NCBI GenBank assembly: GCA_014801945.1 | Contig: JAAVDF010000028.1 | Span: 23,640-78,631 of the forward strand | Direction of reading: 5' to 3' | Origin: Bacteroides sp. | Lineage (GTDB): Bacteria > Bacteroidota > Bacteroidia > Bacteroidales > Muribaculaceae | Length of the DNA stretch: 54,992 bases | Shown here: in pieces, positions 8,521 to 16,769 of the stretch | How positions within the stretch are numbered: the stretch's first letter is position 1 | Layout of the letters: each line of letters begins with the position of its first letter | Notes under the pieces: generated by a model | Database searches by the model: none | Seen by the model: only the letters and a program-made list of their open reading frames with translations | What the model was told of the DNA's origin: nothing | Made by a program: the position numbers and the translations under genes

Positions 8521-10086
8521 ATGGGATCGCTACTCCGTTTTTCACGCATAGCTGTTGCAGTGGTGGTTTTCGCCCTGTTCGTGATGCTGTTTACCGATTT
8601 CGGCATGTCAATTCCGACAGTGGCTGTATGGCTCGTCCATATTCAGTTCCTGCCGGCGGCAATGGCCTTCTCACTCACTACGTTCGTGCTGTGGTTGATC
8701 GTCACTCTGGTATTTGGCCGTATATATTGTTCGACCGCTTGTCCGCTTGGAATATTTCAGGATATATGTGCGCGTCTTCCGCGTCTCGGACGTGTAGGCC
8801 CTAAGTGGCAGTATCACTACAGCGAGCCTTTCACGCGTCTGCGCATGGTCACGCTGTTCATAGTGGTGCTTTCAATAATCCTTGGCATATCCGCTCTCTC
8901 AACCCTCCTTGATCCCTACAGTATTTTCGGCCGCTTCGGTCTCTATGTGCTCAGACCGTTATGGGCCTTTGTCCTTAATCTCTGGAGCAAGATCGACTCT
9001 GCTCCGCAGATCCGTTTTGCTGTCGCATCGATTACCGGAATGGTGATTTCATTTGTCACGATGGTGATAATAGGAGCGATAGCCATGAGAAACGGCCGCA
9101 CGTTTTGCAACACAGTCTGTCCCGTCGGTACGACTTTGAGCTTCATATCCCGTTATTCCATTTTCCGTATCGACATAAATACGGATAAATGTATTCAGTG
9201 CCGGCGTTGTGAGCACCGCTGTAAATCGTCATGTATCGACCTCGTTAGCCACGTAGTAGATACATCGCGCTGTGTTGTGTGCTTTGACTGTCTGACGGAC
9301 TGTCCGAACGATGCCATAAGCTACACCTATAACCGTCATCAACTTTCCATACCTCTGTTTCAGAAAGTGAAAGGTACTGTGGCCGGTCCTGCTGCCGGCA
9401 TCAGTACGGGGCGGCTTGATGTTTCGTCGTCCGACGATTCTGCGTCCGCGCGGACAGTCGGGGAGGATTCACGCCGTCCGCTTGACCGCCGCCGTTTCCT
9501 GACCTTGGGTGCGGTTGTCGCGGCTGTTCCGGCCATTGCCAAGGCTGCTCAGGTTGCCGATAAGATTGACACTCTTGAGGAGCCGCGCAACCATCGCGGA
9601 TTGCTCCCCGTCACTCCTCCGGGCACACGTTCGCGGCGCGAATTTCTTGACCGTTGTACGGCATGCGGACTATGTGTTGACCGCTGTCCACAAAAAGTAT
9701 TACAGGTATCATTGAAAGAATATGGCCTGCTGCGGGCGTTGCATCCGGTGATGAATTATGACTTGTCATGGTGTATCTATAACTGTACGCTATGTTCCAA
9801 TCTTTGTCCGACGGGTGCGCTCCATCCGCTTGCGGTAGCGGAGAAACACCGTTCGCGCATCGGTCTTGCATGTGCTGATCGTGATTACTGCATATCATAC
9901 GACAAAGGTGTGAAATGCGGGGCATGTTCACGCCGTTGTCCGGCTGGTGCTATCACGATGGTATCGGATGATGGTGGCAAGGGTCCTTATCCGGTCGTGG
10001 ATTCACGTAAATGCATCGGTTGCGGTGCGTGTCAGTATGTCTGTCCTGCCAAACCGAAAGCTATAAAGGTAGGAGGGATTGCATAG
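8521..10086 (+). CDS. NapH-NapG-like fused membrane/periplasmic polyferredoxin
   Basis: A 521-residue Fe-S protein. Residues 1-270 resemble NapH/CcoG-type quinol-oxidising membrane proteins: four or more helices, CSTACPLG (70-77) and CNTVCPVG (196-203) at membrane edges, then two ferredoxin motifs (from C224 and from C251). A 50-residue polar linker leads to an internal twin-arginine motif with hydrophobic stretch (RRRFLTLGAV, 323-332). Residues 360-521 resemble NapG/MauM, with four further Cys clusters (from C379, C418, C466 and C498). NapG normally is a separate Tat substrate, so this looks like a head-to-tail fusion. No nitrate reductase gene is near. It probably passes electrons from quinol to a periplasmic acceptor, perhaps the preceding small Fe-S protein; the partner is unknown. 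Confidence 0.78.
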   Translation: MGSLLRFSRIAVAVVVFALFVMLFTDFGMSIPTVAVWLVHIQFLPAAMAFSLTTFVLWLIVTLVFGRIYCSTACPLGIFQDICARLPRLGRVGPKWQYHYSEPFTRLRMVTLFIVVLSIILGISALSTLLDPYSIFGRFGLYVLRPLWAFVLNLWSKIDSAPQIRFAVASITGMVISFVTMVIIGAIAMRNGRTFCNTVCPVGTTLSFISRYSIFRIDINTDKCIQCRRCEHRCKSSCIDLVSHVVDTSRCVVCFDCLTDCPNDAISYTYNRHQLSIPLFQKVKGTVAGPAAGISTGRLDVSSSDDSASARTVGEDSRRPLDRRRFLTLGAVVAAVPAIAKAAQVADKIDTLEEPRNHRGLLPVTPPGTRSRREFLDRCTACGLCVDRCPQKVLQVSLKEYGLLRALHPVMNYDLSWCIYNCTLCSNLCPTGALHPLAVAEKHRSRIGLACADRDYCISYDKGVKCGACSRRCPAGAITMVSDDGGKGPYPVVDSRKCIGCGACQYVCPAKPKAIKVGGIA

Positions 10087-10122
10087 TATCTTCCGGAATA
10101 ATTAAAAACAGTATATTTTTTC

Positions 10123-10917
10123 ATGAGGCAATATCTTGAACTCCTTGATAAAATCATGACCGAGGGCGTTGATCGCGGTGACCGTACGGGCACAGGGACG
10201 CGCAGCATCTTCGGCTATCAGATGCGTTTTGATCTCAGCGAGGGCTTTCCGCTCCTGACCACAAAAAAACTGCATCTCAAATCCATCATCCATGAGTTGC
10301 TTTGGTTTCTGAAGGGGGATACAAACATCAAGTATCTTCAGGACAACGGTGTCCGCATCTGGAACGAATGGGCGTCGCCTGAAGGTGAACTCGGTCCGGT
10401 CTATGGTTACCAGTGGCGTTCGTGGCCTGACTATAACGGTGGGCACATTGATCAGATTTCGGAGATGATAAAGACTATCCGCGAGAATCCGGAATCACGT
10501 CGCATTATAGTAAGTGCATGGAATGTGGCTTCTGTTCCTGATATGGCTCTTCCTCCGTGCCATCTGCTGTTCCAGTTCTACGTTGCCGATGGCCGTCTCT
10601 CGCTCATGCTCTATCAGCGCAGTGCCGACTGTTTTCTCGGTGTGCCGTTCAACATCGCATCCTACGCTCTCTTGCTCATGATGGTGGCTCAGGTCACCGG
10701 ATTGAAACCGGGTGAATTTGTCCATACTCTCGGCGATACGCATATCTATCACAATCATTTCGATCAGGTGAGGACTCAACTCTCACGTAAGCCCGGAAAA
10801 TTGCCCGTCATGCACATCAATCCTGACGTGAAGGATATTTTCGATTTCAAATATGAGGATTTAGAGCTGCGCGACTATGAAGCCCAGCCCCATATCAAAG
10901 CGCAGGTTGCCGTATGA
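10123..10917 (+). CDS. thyA: Thymidylate synthase
   Basis: ThyA methylates dUMP to dTMP, using methylene-tetrahydrofolate as carbon donor and reductant and releasing dihydrofolate. The 264-residue length and sequence are typical. Residues seen include [11 protein letters not shown] near the start, the catalytic Cys146 in [23 protein letters not shown], and the dUMP-binding HIYHNH. It overlaps folA by four bases (ATGA at 10914-10917). The next enzyme therefore regenerates tetrahydrofolate from the product made here. The 36-base gap from the ferredoxin gene leaves open whether the pair has its own promoter. Confidence 0.99.
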   Translation: MRQYLELLDKIMTEGVDRGDRTGTGTRSIFGYQMRFDLSEGFPLLTTKKLHLKSIIHELLWFLKGDTNIKYLQDNGVRIWNEWASPEGELGPVYGYQWRSWPDYNGGHIDQISEMIKTIRENPESRRIIVSAWNVASVPDMALPPCHLLFQFYVADGRLSLMLYQRSADCFLGVPFNIASYALLLMMVAQVTGLKPGEFVHTLGDTHIYHNHFDQVRTQLSRKPGKLPVMHINPDVKDIFDFKYEDLELRDYEAQPHIKAQVAV

Positions 10918-11420
10918 AGCCGGAAGTAATCCTTATTGTAGCTGTCACGCGTAATTTTGCCATAGGTCGCGGAGGTGATCTGCTCTTTCATATAAGTGAT
11001 GATCTGAAACGTTTCAAATCCCTCACCATGGGCTGTCCGATCATCATGGGGCGTAAGACTTTCGAGTCATTTCCTAAAGGTGCTTTGCCGGGACGCCGTA
11101 ACATCGTCGTTACACGTAATCCGGATTACACAGCTCCGGGGATAGAGGTGGCTTCATCAGTAGAAGAGGCCATCGCTATGTGCGTGGCCTCTCCGGTTTG
11201 TTTTGTCATAGGTGGTGGTGAGATTTATGCTCAGGCTCTTCCTCGTGCATCGAAGATTGAACTGACGTTGATTGACGAAGAAATCAAGGATGCCGACACA
11301 TTTTTTCCACTACTTTCATCTGACGAATGGACTCTTCCTTCATCACCGGTGTTTGATCTCACCGATCCCCGCAGCGGTGCGCGTTATGCCTTCATCACTC
11401 TTGAGCGTAAAAAGGACTGA
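10914..11420 (+). CDS. folA: Dihydrofolate reductase
   Basis: FolA reduces dihydrofolate to tetrahydrofolate with NADPH. The 168-residue protein shows the N-terminal strand and Met20-loop region [21 protein letters not shown], the NADPH-binding [12 protein letters not shown] and [10 protein letters not shown], and [15 protein letters not shown]. Its start overlaps the thyA stop, so translation is probably coupled. Its stop codon directly abuts that of the convergent lipoprotein gene at 11421 with no room for a terminator hairpin, so transcripts from the two sides may read into each other. Confidence 0.98.
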   Translation: MKPEVILIVAVTRNFAIGRGGDLLFHISDDLKRFKSLTMGCPIIMGRKTFESFPKGALPGRRNIVVTRNPDYTAPGIEVASSVEEAIAMCVASPVCFVIGGGEIYAQALPRASKIELTLIDEEIKDADTFFPLLSSDEWTLPSSPVFDLTDPRSGARYAFITLERKKD

Positions 11421-12113
11421 TCATTTACCACGATACTGCGGCAGCACGGCGACAGGGAATTTCGAGAACAGAGTCTGTACGGCTTCCGCTATGCCCTGAA
11501 GATTACGGAACTGTGAGTCGCCATTGTCAAGGATAGTCCCTACAGAGGCGGAGAACAGTGGAATCTTGTCGGTTATGTTGACCATATCCATTGTCAGCAC
11601 GCCTTCGCGGTACATTCCGGTTACGACCTGTACGTTAGGATTATATACGGTCCAGTAATTGTTGCGCGGGTACATGAACCAAGGCGACATACCGTTGTAG
11701 GCCGGTCCCCATGCATGGGGGAAGGGGTGAGGTCCGTGACCCGGTAAAGGTCGTGGCGGCATTGGAGCCGGAGGGAGTGGAGCGGGAGGTGCGGGAGCAG
11801 GTACTTGCTGCATGAGCGGCTCAGTTGCAAGTTCCTTTTTGATTGTCAGACCGATGTTGATGAGCAGCGGTGAGGCTGGATCTTCCGTGAATCCGCGTTC
11901 CACCATCTGTTCGCGTATTGCGGCAGCGATGTTGTAGTATGTCACCATTTCCATCCCCGGAGGTAATTTTCCCTCCTCTGGAGTGACGATGTGGAATGTG
12001 TGATAGTCACTCAGGTCAGCATTGTTGTAGGTCGTGCTGGTGACGAGATTGTAAGGGCTACAGCTCGTCAGAAATGCTGCAAGTACGACCATAAGTCCGA
12101 ATATTTTTCTCAT
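11421..12113 (-). CDS. DUF4136-type lipoprotein
   Basis: A 230-residue lipoprotein with a signal peptide ending FLTSC (Cys18). The N-terminal half (SDYHTFHIVTPEEG and AAAIREQMVERGFTE) matches the pattern of DUF4136 lipoproteins of Bacteroidetes. These have a strand, then a helix with the phrase 'ERGF', then a strand beginning LLINIGLTI. A Pro-rich stretch of about 25 residues (roughly 103-128) separates it from a C-terminal beta-rich part (VLTMDMVNITDKIPLF). Function is unknown for the family. It stands alone and converges on folA. No clear promoter was seen upstream. Confidence 0.72.
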   Translation of the reverse strand: MRKIFGLMVVLAAFLTSCSPYNLVTSTTYNNADLSDYHTFHIVTPEEGKLPPGMEMVTYYNIAAAIREQMVERGFTEDPASPLLINIGLTIKKELATEPLMQQVPAPAPPAPLPPAPMPPRPLPGHGPHPFPHAWGPAYNGMSPWFMYPRNNYWTVYNPNVQVVTGMYREGVLTMDMVNITDKIPLFSASVGTILDNGDSQFRNLQGIAEAVQTLFSKFPVAVLPQYRGK

Positions 12114-12203
12114 ATCAGAATTATCGATTATGGGTTAAGATATGTAATAAAAACGTGTGATTTAGCTAAAAGGTTGAATATTTGAGATTTTAAACATTTA
12201 AAA

Positions 12204-12235
12204 TTTGGTTAATTCATACTGATGCTATATATTTG
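12204..12235 (+). promoter_or_regulatory. Promoter of the small acidic gene and aguA
   Basis: TTTG at 12204-12207, a 20-base spacer and TATATTTG at 12228-12235 form a complete Bacteroidetes promoter. The leader of about 115 nt includes a tight hairpin, GACACA-GGCT-TGTGTC, at 12295-12310. Confidence 0.65.
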
Positions 12236-12355
12236 AGCATTCAAATGATACATTTCCTAAATTATCTTTATAAATATTAATAAAGCGTAAATGAGACACA
12301 GGCTTGTGTCCTGAGATCGCGGTTTATTATCAGTCTTACCCTAAACCTAATTACA

Positions 12356-12595
12356 ATGGATCATATTACCGACCTTTTCAACGATCTGCTGCACCACTTC
12401 GGCAGTATTGATATCGCAGAGGCGGAATTTAAGAAACTAATACATGAAGATCCCGAACTGAGAGCCAAGTATCGTGAATGGTGCGATGAAGTCGGCAGCT
12501 CTGAAAAACGGGGTTTTCTGGACTATTGTGAAGAATATTTCGAGTCCCAAGATTCTATCTGGGACAATTTAAAAGATGACTATGAGGATGAATGA
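12356..12595 (+). CDS. Small acidic protein of unknown function
   Basis: A 79-residue, strongly acidic, apparently soluble protein without a signal peptide. It begins MDHITDLFNDLLHHFG and ends in a DDYEDE tail. I do not recognise a domain; predicted structure is mostly helical, with two Trp-containing segments. It is a real gene on three counts: a full promoter with a leader lies upstream, its codon use matches its neighbours, and its stop overlaps the start region of aguA. The overlap (aguA ATG at 12588, this stop at 12593-12595) implies translational coupling with polyamine synthesis, which may hint at a linked role. Confidence 0.75.
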   Translation: MDHITDLFNDLLHHFGSIDIAEAEFKKLIHEDPELRAKYREWCDEVGSSEKRGFLDYCEEYFESQDSIWDNLKDDYEDE

Positions 12596-13676
12596 ACATC
12601 AGACCATTCCCTCTCTCCGCCGTTTTCCAGCCGAATGGGAGCGTCACGACTGTGTGATGCTCGCTTGGCCTCACGAAGAGACCGACTGGAACTACATTCT
12701 TTCGGATGCACGCCGTTGCATCGCCGATATTGTAAGGGCCGTGTCGCGCGACGAATGCGTTATGCTCGTCGGGCCGGCCTCGCTCTGCCTCCCCTCGATA
12801 AAGGAGCAGGGGTTTGATCCGGAGCGCGTGAAATTCTTCGATCTTCCCACCAACGATACTTGGGCACGCGACTTCGGTCCTCTGACAGTAGAAGTGGATG
12901 GCTCGATCCGCCTCCTTGATTTTAAATTCAATGGCTGGGGTCTGAAATTCGCCGCTGACAGGGATAATCTCATATCCTCTCGTCTTGAGGGATTGGGTGC
13001 TTTTTCAGCCGGAATGGAAAACCGGTTGAATTTTGTCCTTGAGGGAGGTTCGGTCGAATCGGATGGCGAGGGAACATTGCTCACCACTGCCGAATGTCTC
13101 CTGTCACCCAACCGTAACGGAGAGTGGGGTCGCGAACAGATATCCCGGTATCTCGGCGAGGCTTTCGGTTTCACGCATCAGATGTTTCTCCACCACGGTG
13201 CGCTCCTTGGTGACGATACGGACAGCCACATCGACACCCTCGCCCGACTTGCTCCGCACAACACCATCCTGTATTGCGGTGCGGGCGAACCGGGAAATCC
13301 GAATTATGATGAGTTGGCCAAGATGCAGGAGGAACTTACTACTCTGCGCTCACCCGACGGAATGCCTTATAATCTCATTGAACTTCCGCTACCTGACACG
13401 ATCGAGGCTGATGGCGAGGTCCTTCCCGCTACATACGCCAACTTCCTTATCACTCCATCAAGCATTCTTCTGCCCGTCTATGGACAGTATCGAAAGGATC
13501 TGCTTGCCGCACAGACTTTGAAGATCGCTTTCCCTGACCACGAGATCGTGCAGATTGATTGTAATCCCCTTATCCGTCAGCATGGTTCACTCCATTGTGT
13601 GACGATGCAATTTCCGGTCGGGGCGGTGGCAGGTATCGCTGATGGTAAATGGATTGAAAACTCTACACTTGATTGA
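12588..13676 (+). CDS. aguA: Agmatine deiminase
   Basis: AguA hydrolyses agmatine to N-carbamoylputrescine and ammonia. The 362-residue length is typical. Three in-frame ATGs occur (12576, 12582, 12588). The last is preferred because homologues start just before RRFPAEWERHDCVMLAWPH, but all are possible. Active-site stretches seen are NDTWARDFGP, LEGGSVESDGEGTLLTT, HIDTLARLAP, and the nucleophile Cys in QHGSLHCVTMQFP (residue 337). The gene overlaps the preceding small acidic gene and is followed by aguB after 45 bases, which performs the next step to putrescine. Confidence 0.96.
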   Translation: MNEHQTIPSLRRFPAEWERHDCVMLAWPHEETDWNYILSDARRCIADIVRAVSRDECVMLVGPASLCLPSIKEQGFDPERVKFFDLPTNDTWARDFGPLTVEVDGSIRLLDFKFNGWGLKFAADRDNLISSRLEGLGAFSAGMENRLNFVLEGGSVESDGEGTLLTTAECLLSPNRNGEWGREQISRYLGEAFGFTHQMFLHHGALLGDDTDSHIDTLARLAPHNTILYCGAGEPGNPNYDELAKMQEELTTLRSPDGMPYNLIELPLPDTIEADGEVLPATYANFLITPSSILLPVYGQYRKDLLAAQTLKIAFPDHEIVQIDCNPLIRQHGSLHCVTMQFPVGAVAGIADGKWIENSTLD

Positions 13677-13721
13677 ATCGTTTATTTTTTGCTCTCCGAC
13701 TTAAAATATTGAACTGAATAT

Positions 13722-14597
13722 ATGAAAGTAGGAATCATACAGCAACACAACACTTCGGATATTGAAAACAACCGTCGCCGTCTCGGCGAAAAGATCATAC
13801 GCCTTGCGTCTGATGGGGCGGAACTGGTAGTGCTTCAGGAACTTCATGACTCGCTTTACTTCTGTCAGGTTGAAAGCGTGGATAACTTTGATCTTGCAAT
13901 ACCGCTTGACTCGTCAGTCGTAAAATTCTACTCCGACACTGCGCGTCAGGCAGGAGTCGTGCTCGTGACCTCGTTGTTCGAACGCCGTGCTGCAGGACTT
14001 TATCACAACACCTCACTTGTCTTTGATAAGGATGGATCGTTGGCTGGAAAATATCGTAAAATGCACATACCTGATGATCCAGCATATTACGAAAAATTCT
14101 ACTTTACACCCGGCGATCTCGGTTTCAAACCGATCGACACCTCTCTCGGTCGTCTCGGTGTGCTTGTCTGCTGGGATCAGTGGTATCCAGAGGCAGCACG
14201 TCTGATGGCTATGAACGGTGCTGAAATGCTCATCTACCCGACGGCCATAGGCTGGGAGAGCAGCGACACTGACGATGAGAAGCAGCGTCAGCGTGAGGCG
14301 TGGATGACTGTTCAGCGTGGACATGCCGTTGCCAACGGTCTTCCTGTCGTGACGGTCAACCGTGTCGGACATGAACCTGATCCCTCCGGTGCGACGAACG
14401 GCATCATGTTCTGGGGTTCAAGCTTCGTGGCCGGTCCGCAGGGCGAACTGCTGTATCTTGCCTCAGACAACGAGGAGGCTATGGCTATAATCGATATTGA
14501 CATGAAGCGTTCGGAGCAGGTGCGTCGCTGGTGGCCCTTCCTGCGCGACCGCCGTATCGAGAATTACGGTGATCTCACGCGCAGGTTCATTGACTGA
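13722..14597 (+). CDS. aguB: N-carbamoylputrescine amidohydrolase
   Basis: AguB, a nitrilase-family enzyme, cleaves N-carbamoylputrescine to putrescine, CO2 and ammonia. The 291-residue protein carries the Glu-Lys-Cys triad in the expected contexts: Glu40 (VVLQELH), Lys113 (KYRKMHIPDD) and Cys150 (VLVCWDQWYPEAARL). AguA and AguB together convert agmatine to putrescine. No arginine decarboxylase lies in the window, so the source of agmatine is elsewhere. Confidence 0.96.
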   Translation: MKVGIIQQHNTSDIENNRRRLGEKIIRLASDGAELVVLQELHDSLYFCQVESVDNFDLAIPLDSSVVKFYSDTARQAGVVLVTSLFERRAAGLYHNTSLVFDKDGSLAGKYRKMHIPDDPAYYEKFYFTPGDLGFKPIDTSLGRLGVLVCWDQWYPEAARLMAMNGAEMLIYPTAIGWESSDTDDEKQRQREAWMTVQRGHAVANGLPVVTVNRVGHEPDPSGATNGIMFWGSSFVAGPQGELLYLASDNEEAMAIIDIDMKRSEQVRRWWPFLRDRRIENYGDLTRRFID

Positions 14598-14661
14598 TCA
14601 CGTTCGTCTGTTTCAATGTTTTTCTGCTAAAGTACAGTTTTGATAATCAGATTTAAGCATC

Positions 14662-15207
14662 TTGAAAAAAACTCGACCGTTCTCAACGACTTCCGGTGAC
14701 TATCTCTCAGTCCTGATTTCGCTATGGCTTCCGCGCTACGGATGGATCATTATCGTGCCCATCGCTCTTTGTGCCGCGCTCGGCTTTGTGTTTGACGAGC
14801 GTCTGCTGCTCGTGGCCCTGATGCTCCTTTTCATAGTCGTGCCGATGCTCATGTCGTTCCTCTATACATATTATATGCTCACCCCGGAAGCCCGTCGGGC
14901 TGTCCTACGGAAAGAGGTGGAGATTGCCGACGGAGAGTATATACGCCTGACCTATCTGAATCCGGAGTCGCAGGAGACGGAGGATGACGGCAACAATAAA
15001 GATAGCAGGATGCTGCTACCGGTTGCCGGTAAGGATTCACGCGTTAAATCCGCTCCCCTGCGTTTACCTCCACCGGAGACGATACAATGGACAGATGTGC
15101 TCGGCGTGAGATCGACCTCGCGTTTCACGGTCTATTTGCTCCGGGGACCGCGGCTCATGTTTCTGCTTGTCCCTCATGCGGCTTTCATTCGTGAAACATT
15201 GGCATAG
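14662..15207 (+). CDS. YcxB-like membrane protein, probable TTG start
   Basis: A 181-residue protein with two adjacent membrane helices (about residues 24-42 and 48-70), followed by a soluble C-terminal domain. The strand-rich end (IQWTDVLGV, TVYLLRG, LMFLLVPHAAF) follows the pattern of YcxB-like proteins. No ATG lies before the helices, so the TTG at 14662 (followed by AAAAAAACT) is the most plausible start. Function is unknown. It lies 64 bases after aguB and 81 before aroE and may be in the same transcript. The family call is by pattern only. Confidence 0.6.
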   Translation: MKKTRPFSTTSGDYLSVLISLWLPRYGWIIIVPIALCAALGFVFDERLLLVALMLLFIVVPMLMSFLYTYYMLTPEARRAVLRKEVEIADGEYIRLTYLNPESQETEDDGNNKDSRMLLPVAGKDSRVKSAPLRLPPPETIQWTDVLGVRSTSRFTVYLLRGPRLMFLLVPHAAFIRETLA

Positions 15208-15288
15208 GAGAATCAGAAATTCTTTGCATCTCTGCATACGATCTGAAGTTTAATTATATATCATCCCCAAAATACATACATAACAAAT

Positions 15289-16047
15289 ATGTCAGTACCT
15301 CATAAAAAGGTCTATGGCCTTATCGGTTTCCCCCTTACGCATTCGTTTTCGATGAACTATTTCAATAATATGTTTGAGTCGGAGAATATTGATGCGGAAT
15401 ACGTGAACTTTGCAATCCCCGAAATAGATGCTCTCAAGAACGTGCTTTCCGATAATCCGAATCTTGCCGGACTCAATGTCACCATCCCGTATAAGGAGCA
15501 GGTCATCCCTTACATGGATGAAATGGATGACGAGGCGGCTCTCATCGGAGCTGTTAATGTGATAAAGATAATCCGTGGCAAGAACGGAGAGATACGTCTT
15601 AAAGGATTCAACAGTGATGCCATGGGATTCCAGAATTCCATTGCTCCGCTTATCAACGCCAAGCGTAACCGCGCTCTCATTCTCGGTACGGGAGGAGCAT
15701 CAAAAGCCGTCAACCGTGCGCTTATAAATCTCGGAGTAGAGCCGGTCTATGTCTCGCGTACTCCTGCTGACGGCCAGCTCTCCTATGACGATCTCACACC
15801 TGAGGTGATGGCTTCGCACAAAGTGATAGTCAACTGTACACCTCTCGGCATGTATCCCAATGTGGATCGTTGTCCGGATATTCCATACGATCTTCTCACA
15901 CCTGAACATCTCTGCTATGATCTGATCTATAACCCTGACGTCACTACTTTCATGAAAAAGTCGCGTGCCAACGGTGCGGAGGTCAAGAACGGTCTTGAAA
16001 TGCTGCTTCTGCAGGCTTTCGAATCGTGGAATATCTGGAATTCCTAA
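15289..16047 (+). CDS. aroE: Shikimate dehydrogenase
   Basis: AroE reduces 3-dehydroshikimate to shikimate with NADPH in aromatic amino-acid and folate-precursor synthesis. The 252-residue product shows the substrate site GFPLTHSFSMNYFN, the catalytic Lys69 in NVTIPYKE, Asp110 in GFNSDAMGF, and the nucleotide loop GTGGASKAV (133-141). NCTPLGMYPN and GLEMLLLQAFESW close the fold. It is slightly shorter than the E. coli protein, as usual for Bacteroidetes. Confidence 0.95.
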   Translation: MSVPHKKVYGLIGFPLTHSFSMNYFNNMFESENIDAEYVNFAIPEIDALKNVLSDNPNLAGLNVTIPYKEQVIPYMDEMDDEAALIGAVNVIKIIRGKNGEIRLKGFNSDAMGFQNSIAPLINAKRNRALILGTGGASKAVNRALINLGVEPVYVSRTPADGQLSYDDLTPEVMASHKVIVNCTPLGMYPNVDRCPDIPYDLLTPEHLCYDLIYNPDVTTFMKKSRANGAEVKNGLEMLLLQAFESWNIWNS

Positions 16048-16127
16048 ATAGATAATTTTGTTACGGGCAGGGAGGTATGGTGTGAGTTACATTCCACTCC
16101 CTGAAGAGGAAATTTATATTTGAAACA

Positions 16128-16691
16128 ATGGACAATAATAAGACTTTCTATACAAGCGAGGTCATGACAGGCGCACCTGCCGTGTTCAAGACCGATACTC
16201 AGAGGCTTATTTATGAATCGCTTGATAGAGCCGGGATTGATTATACAAGAATCGAAAGTGATCCCGGTATATCGATGGATGACTGTCTGAACATCGACAG
16301 GGCTTTCGGTATCGACACTGTCAAGACCATACTGCTGACTAACCGTCAGAAAAACAAATTCTGGCTTTATGTGACTCATGCAAGGAAGCCGTTCATTACG
16401 AAAGAATTCGGCGCATCATTGCAGATTCCGAGAGTCTCATTCGCGGATGAGGAACTGATGTTGGCTATCCTCGGAACTGCTCATGGTGCGGCCACTCCTT
16501 TCGGACTGCTGAGGGATGAGGCCTCCGAGGTGACATTCGTGATGGATCGAGATGTTGCTGCGCGTGACAAAATCGTGCTTACTGACGGTGACCCCTGCGG
16601 ATTCATCGCCATATCCAATGCCGATCTGTTCAGGCTGCTCGGAAAGTCACCGGTTCTCATTGAGAATCCGGCTGAAATCATTATGCCATAA
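16128..16691 (+). CDS. Prolyl-tRNA editing deacylase (YbaK/ProX type)
   Basis: A free-standing trans-editing domain of 187 residues that removes wrongly attached amino acids from tRNA, most likely alanine from Ala-tRNA(Pro). Family features are the central KTILLTNRQKNKFWLYV, the GAATPFGLL motif of the ligand pocket, and the late FVMDRDVAARDKI. It lies between aroE and comEC on the same strand with short gaps. The exact editing specificity (ProXp-ala versus another YbaK branch) cannot be fixed by eye. Confidence 0.85.
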   Translation: MDNNKTFYTSEVMTGAPAVFKTDTQRLIYESLDRAGIDYTRIESDPGISMDDCLNIDRAFGIDTVKTILLTNRQKNKFWLYVTHARKPFITKEFGASLQIPRVSFADEELMLAILGTAHGAATPFGLLRDEASEVTFVMDRDVAARDKIVLTDGDPCGFIAISNADLFRLLGKSPVLIENPAEIIMP

Positions 16692-16769
16692 CATTCATTT
16701 TTTACGCCTTTATCCACACACGTCCTTCTGTCATCGCAGTGGTGCGTGTGTGGTTTTTATTTACCGATT

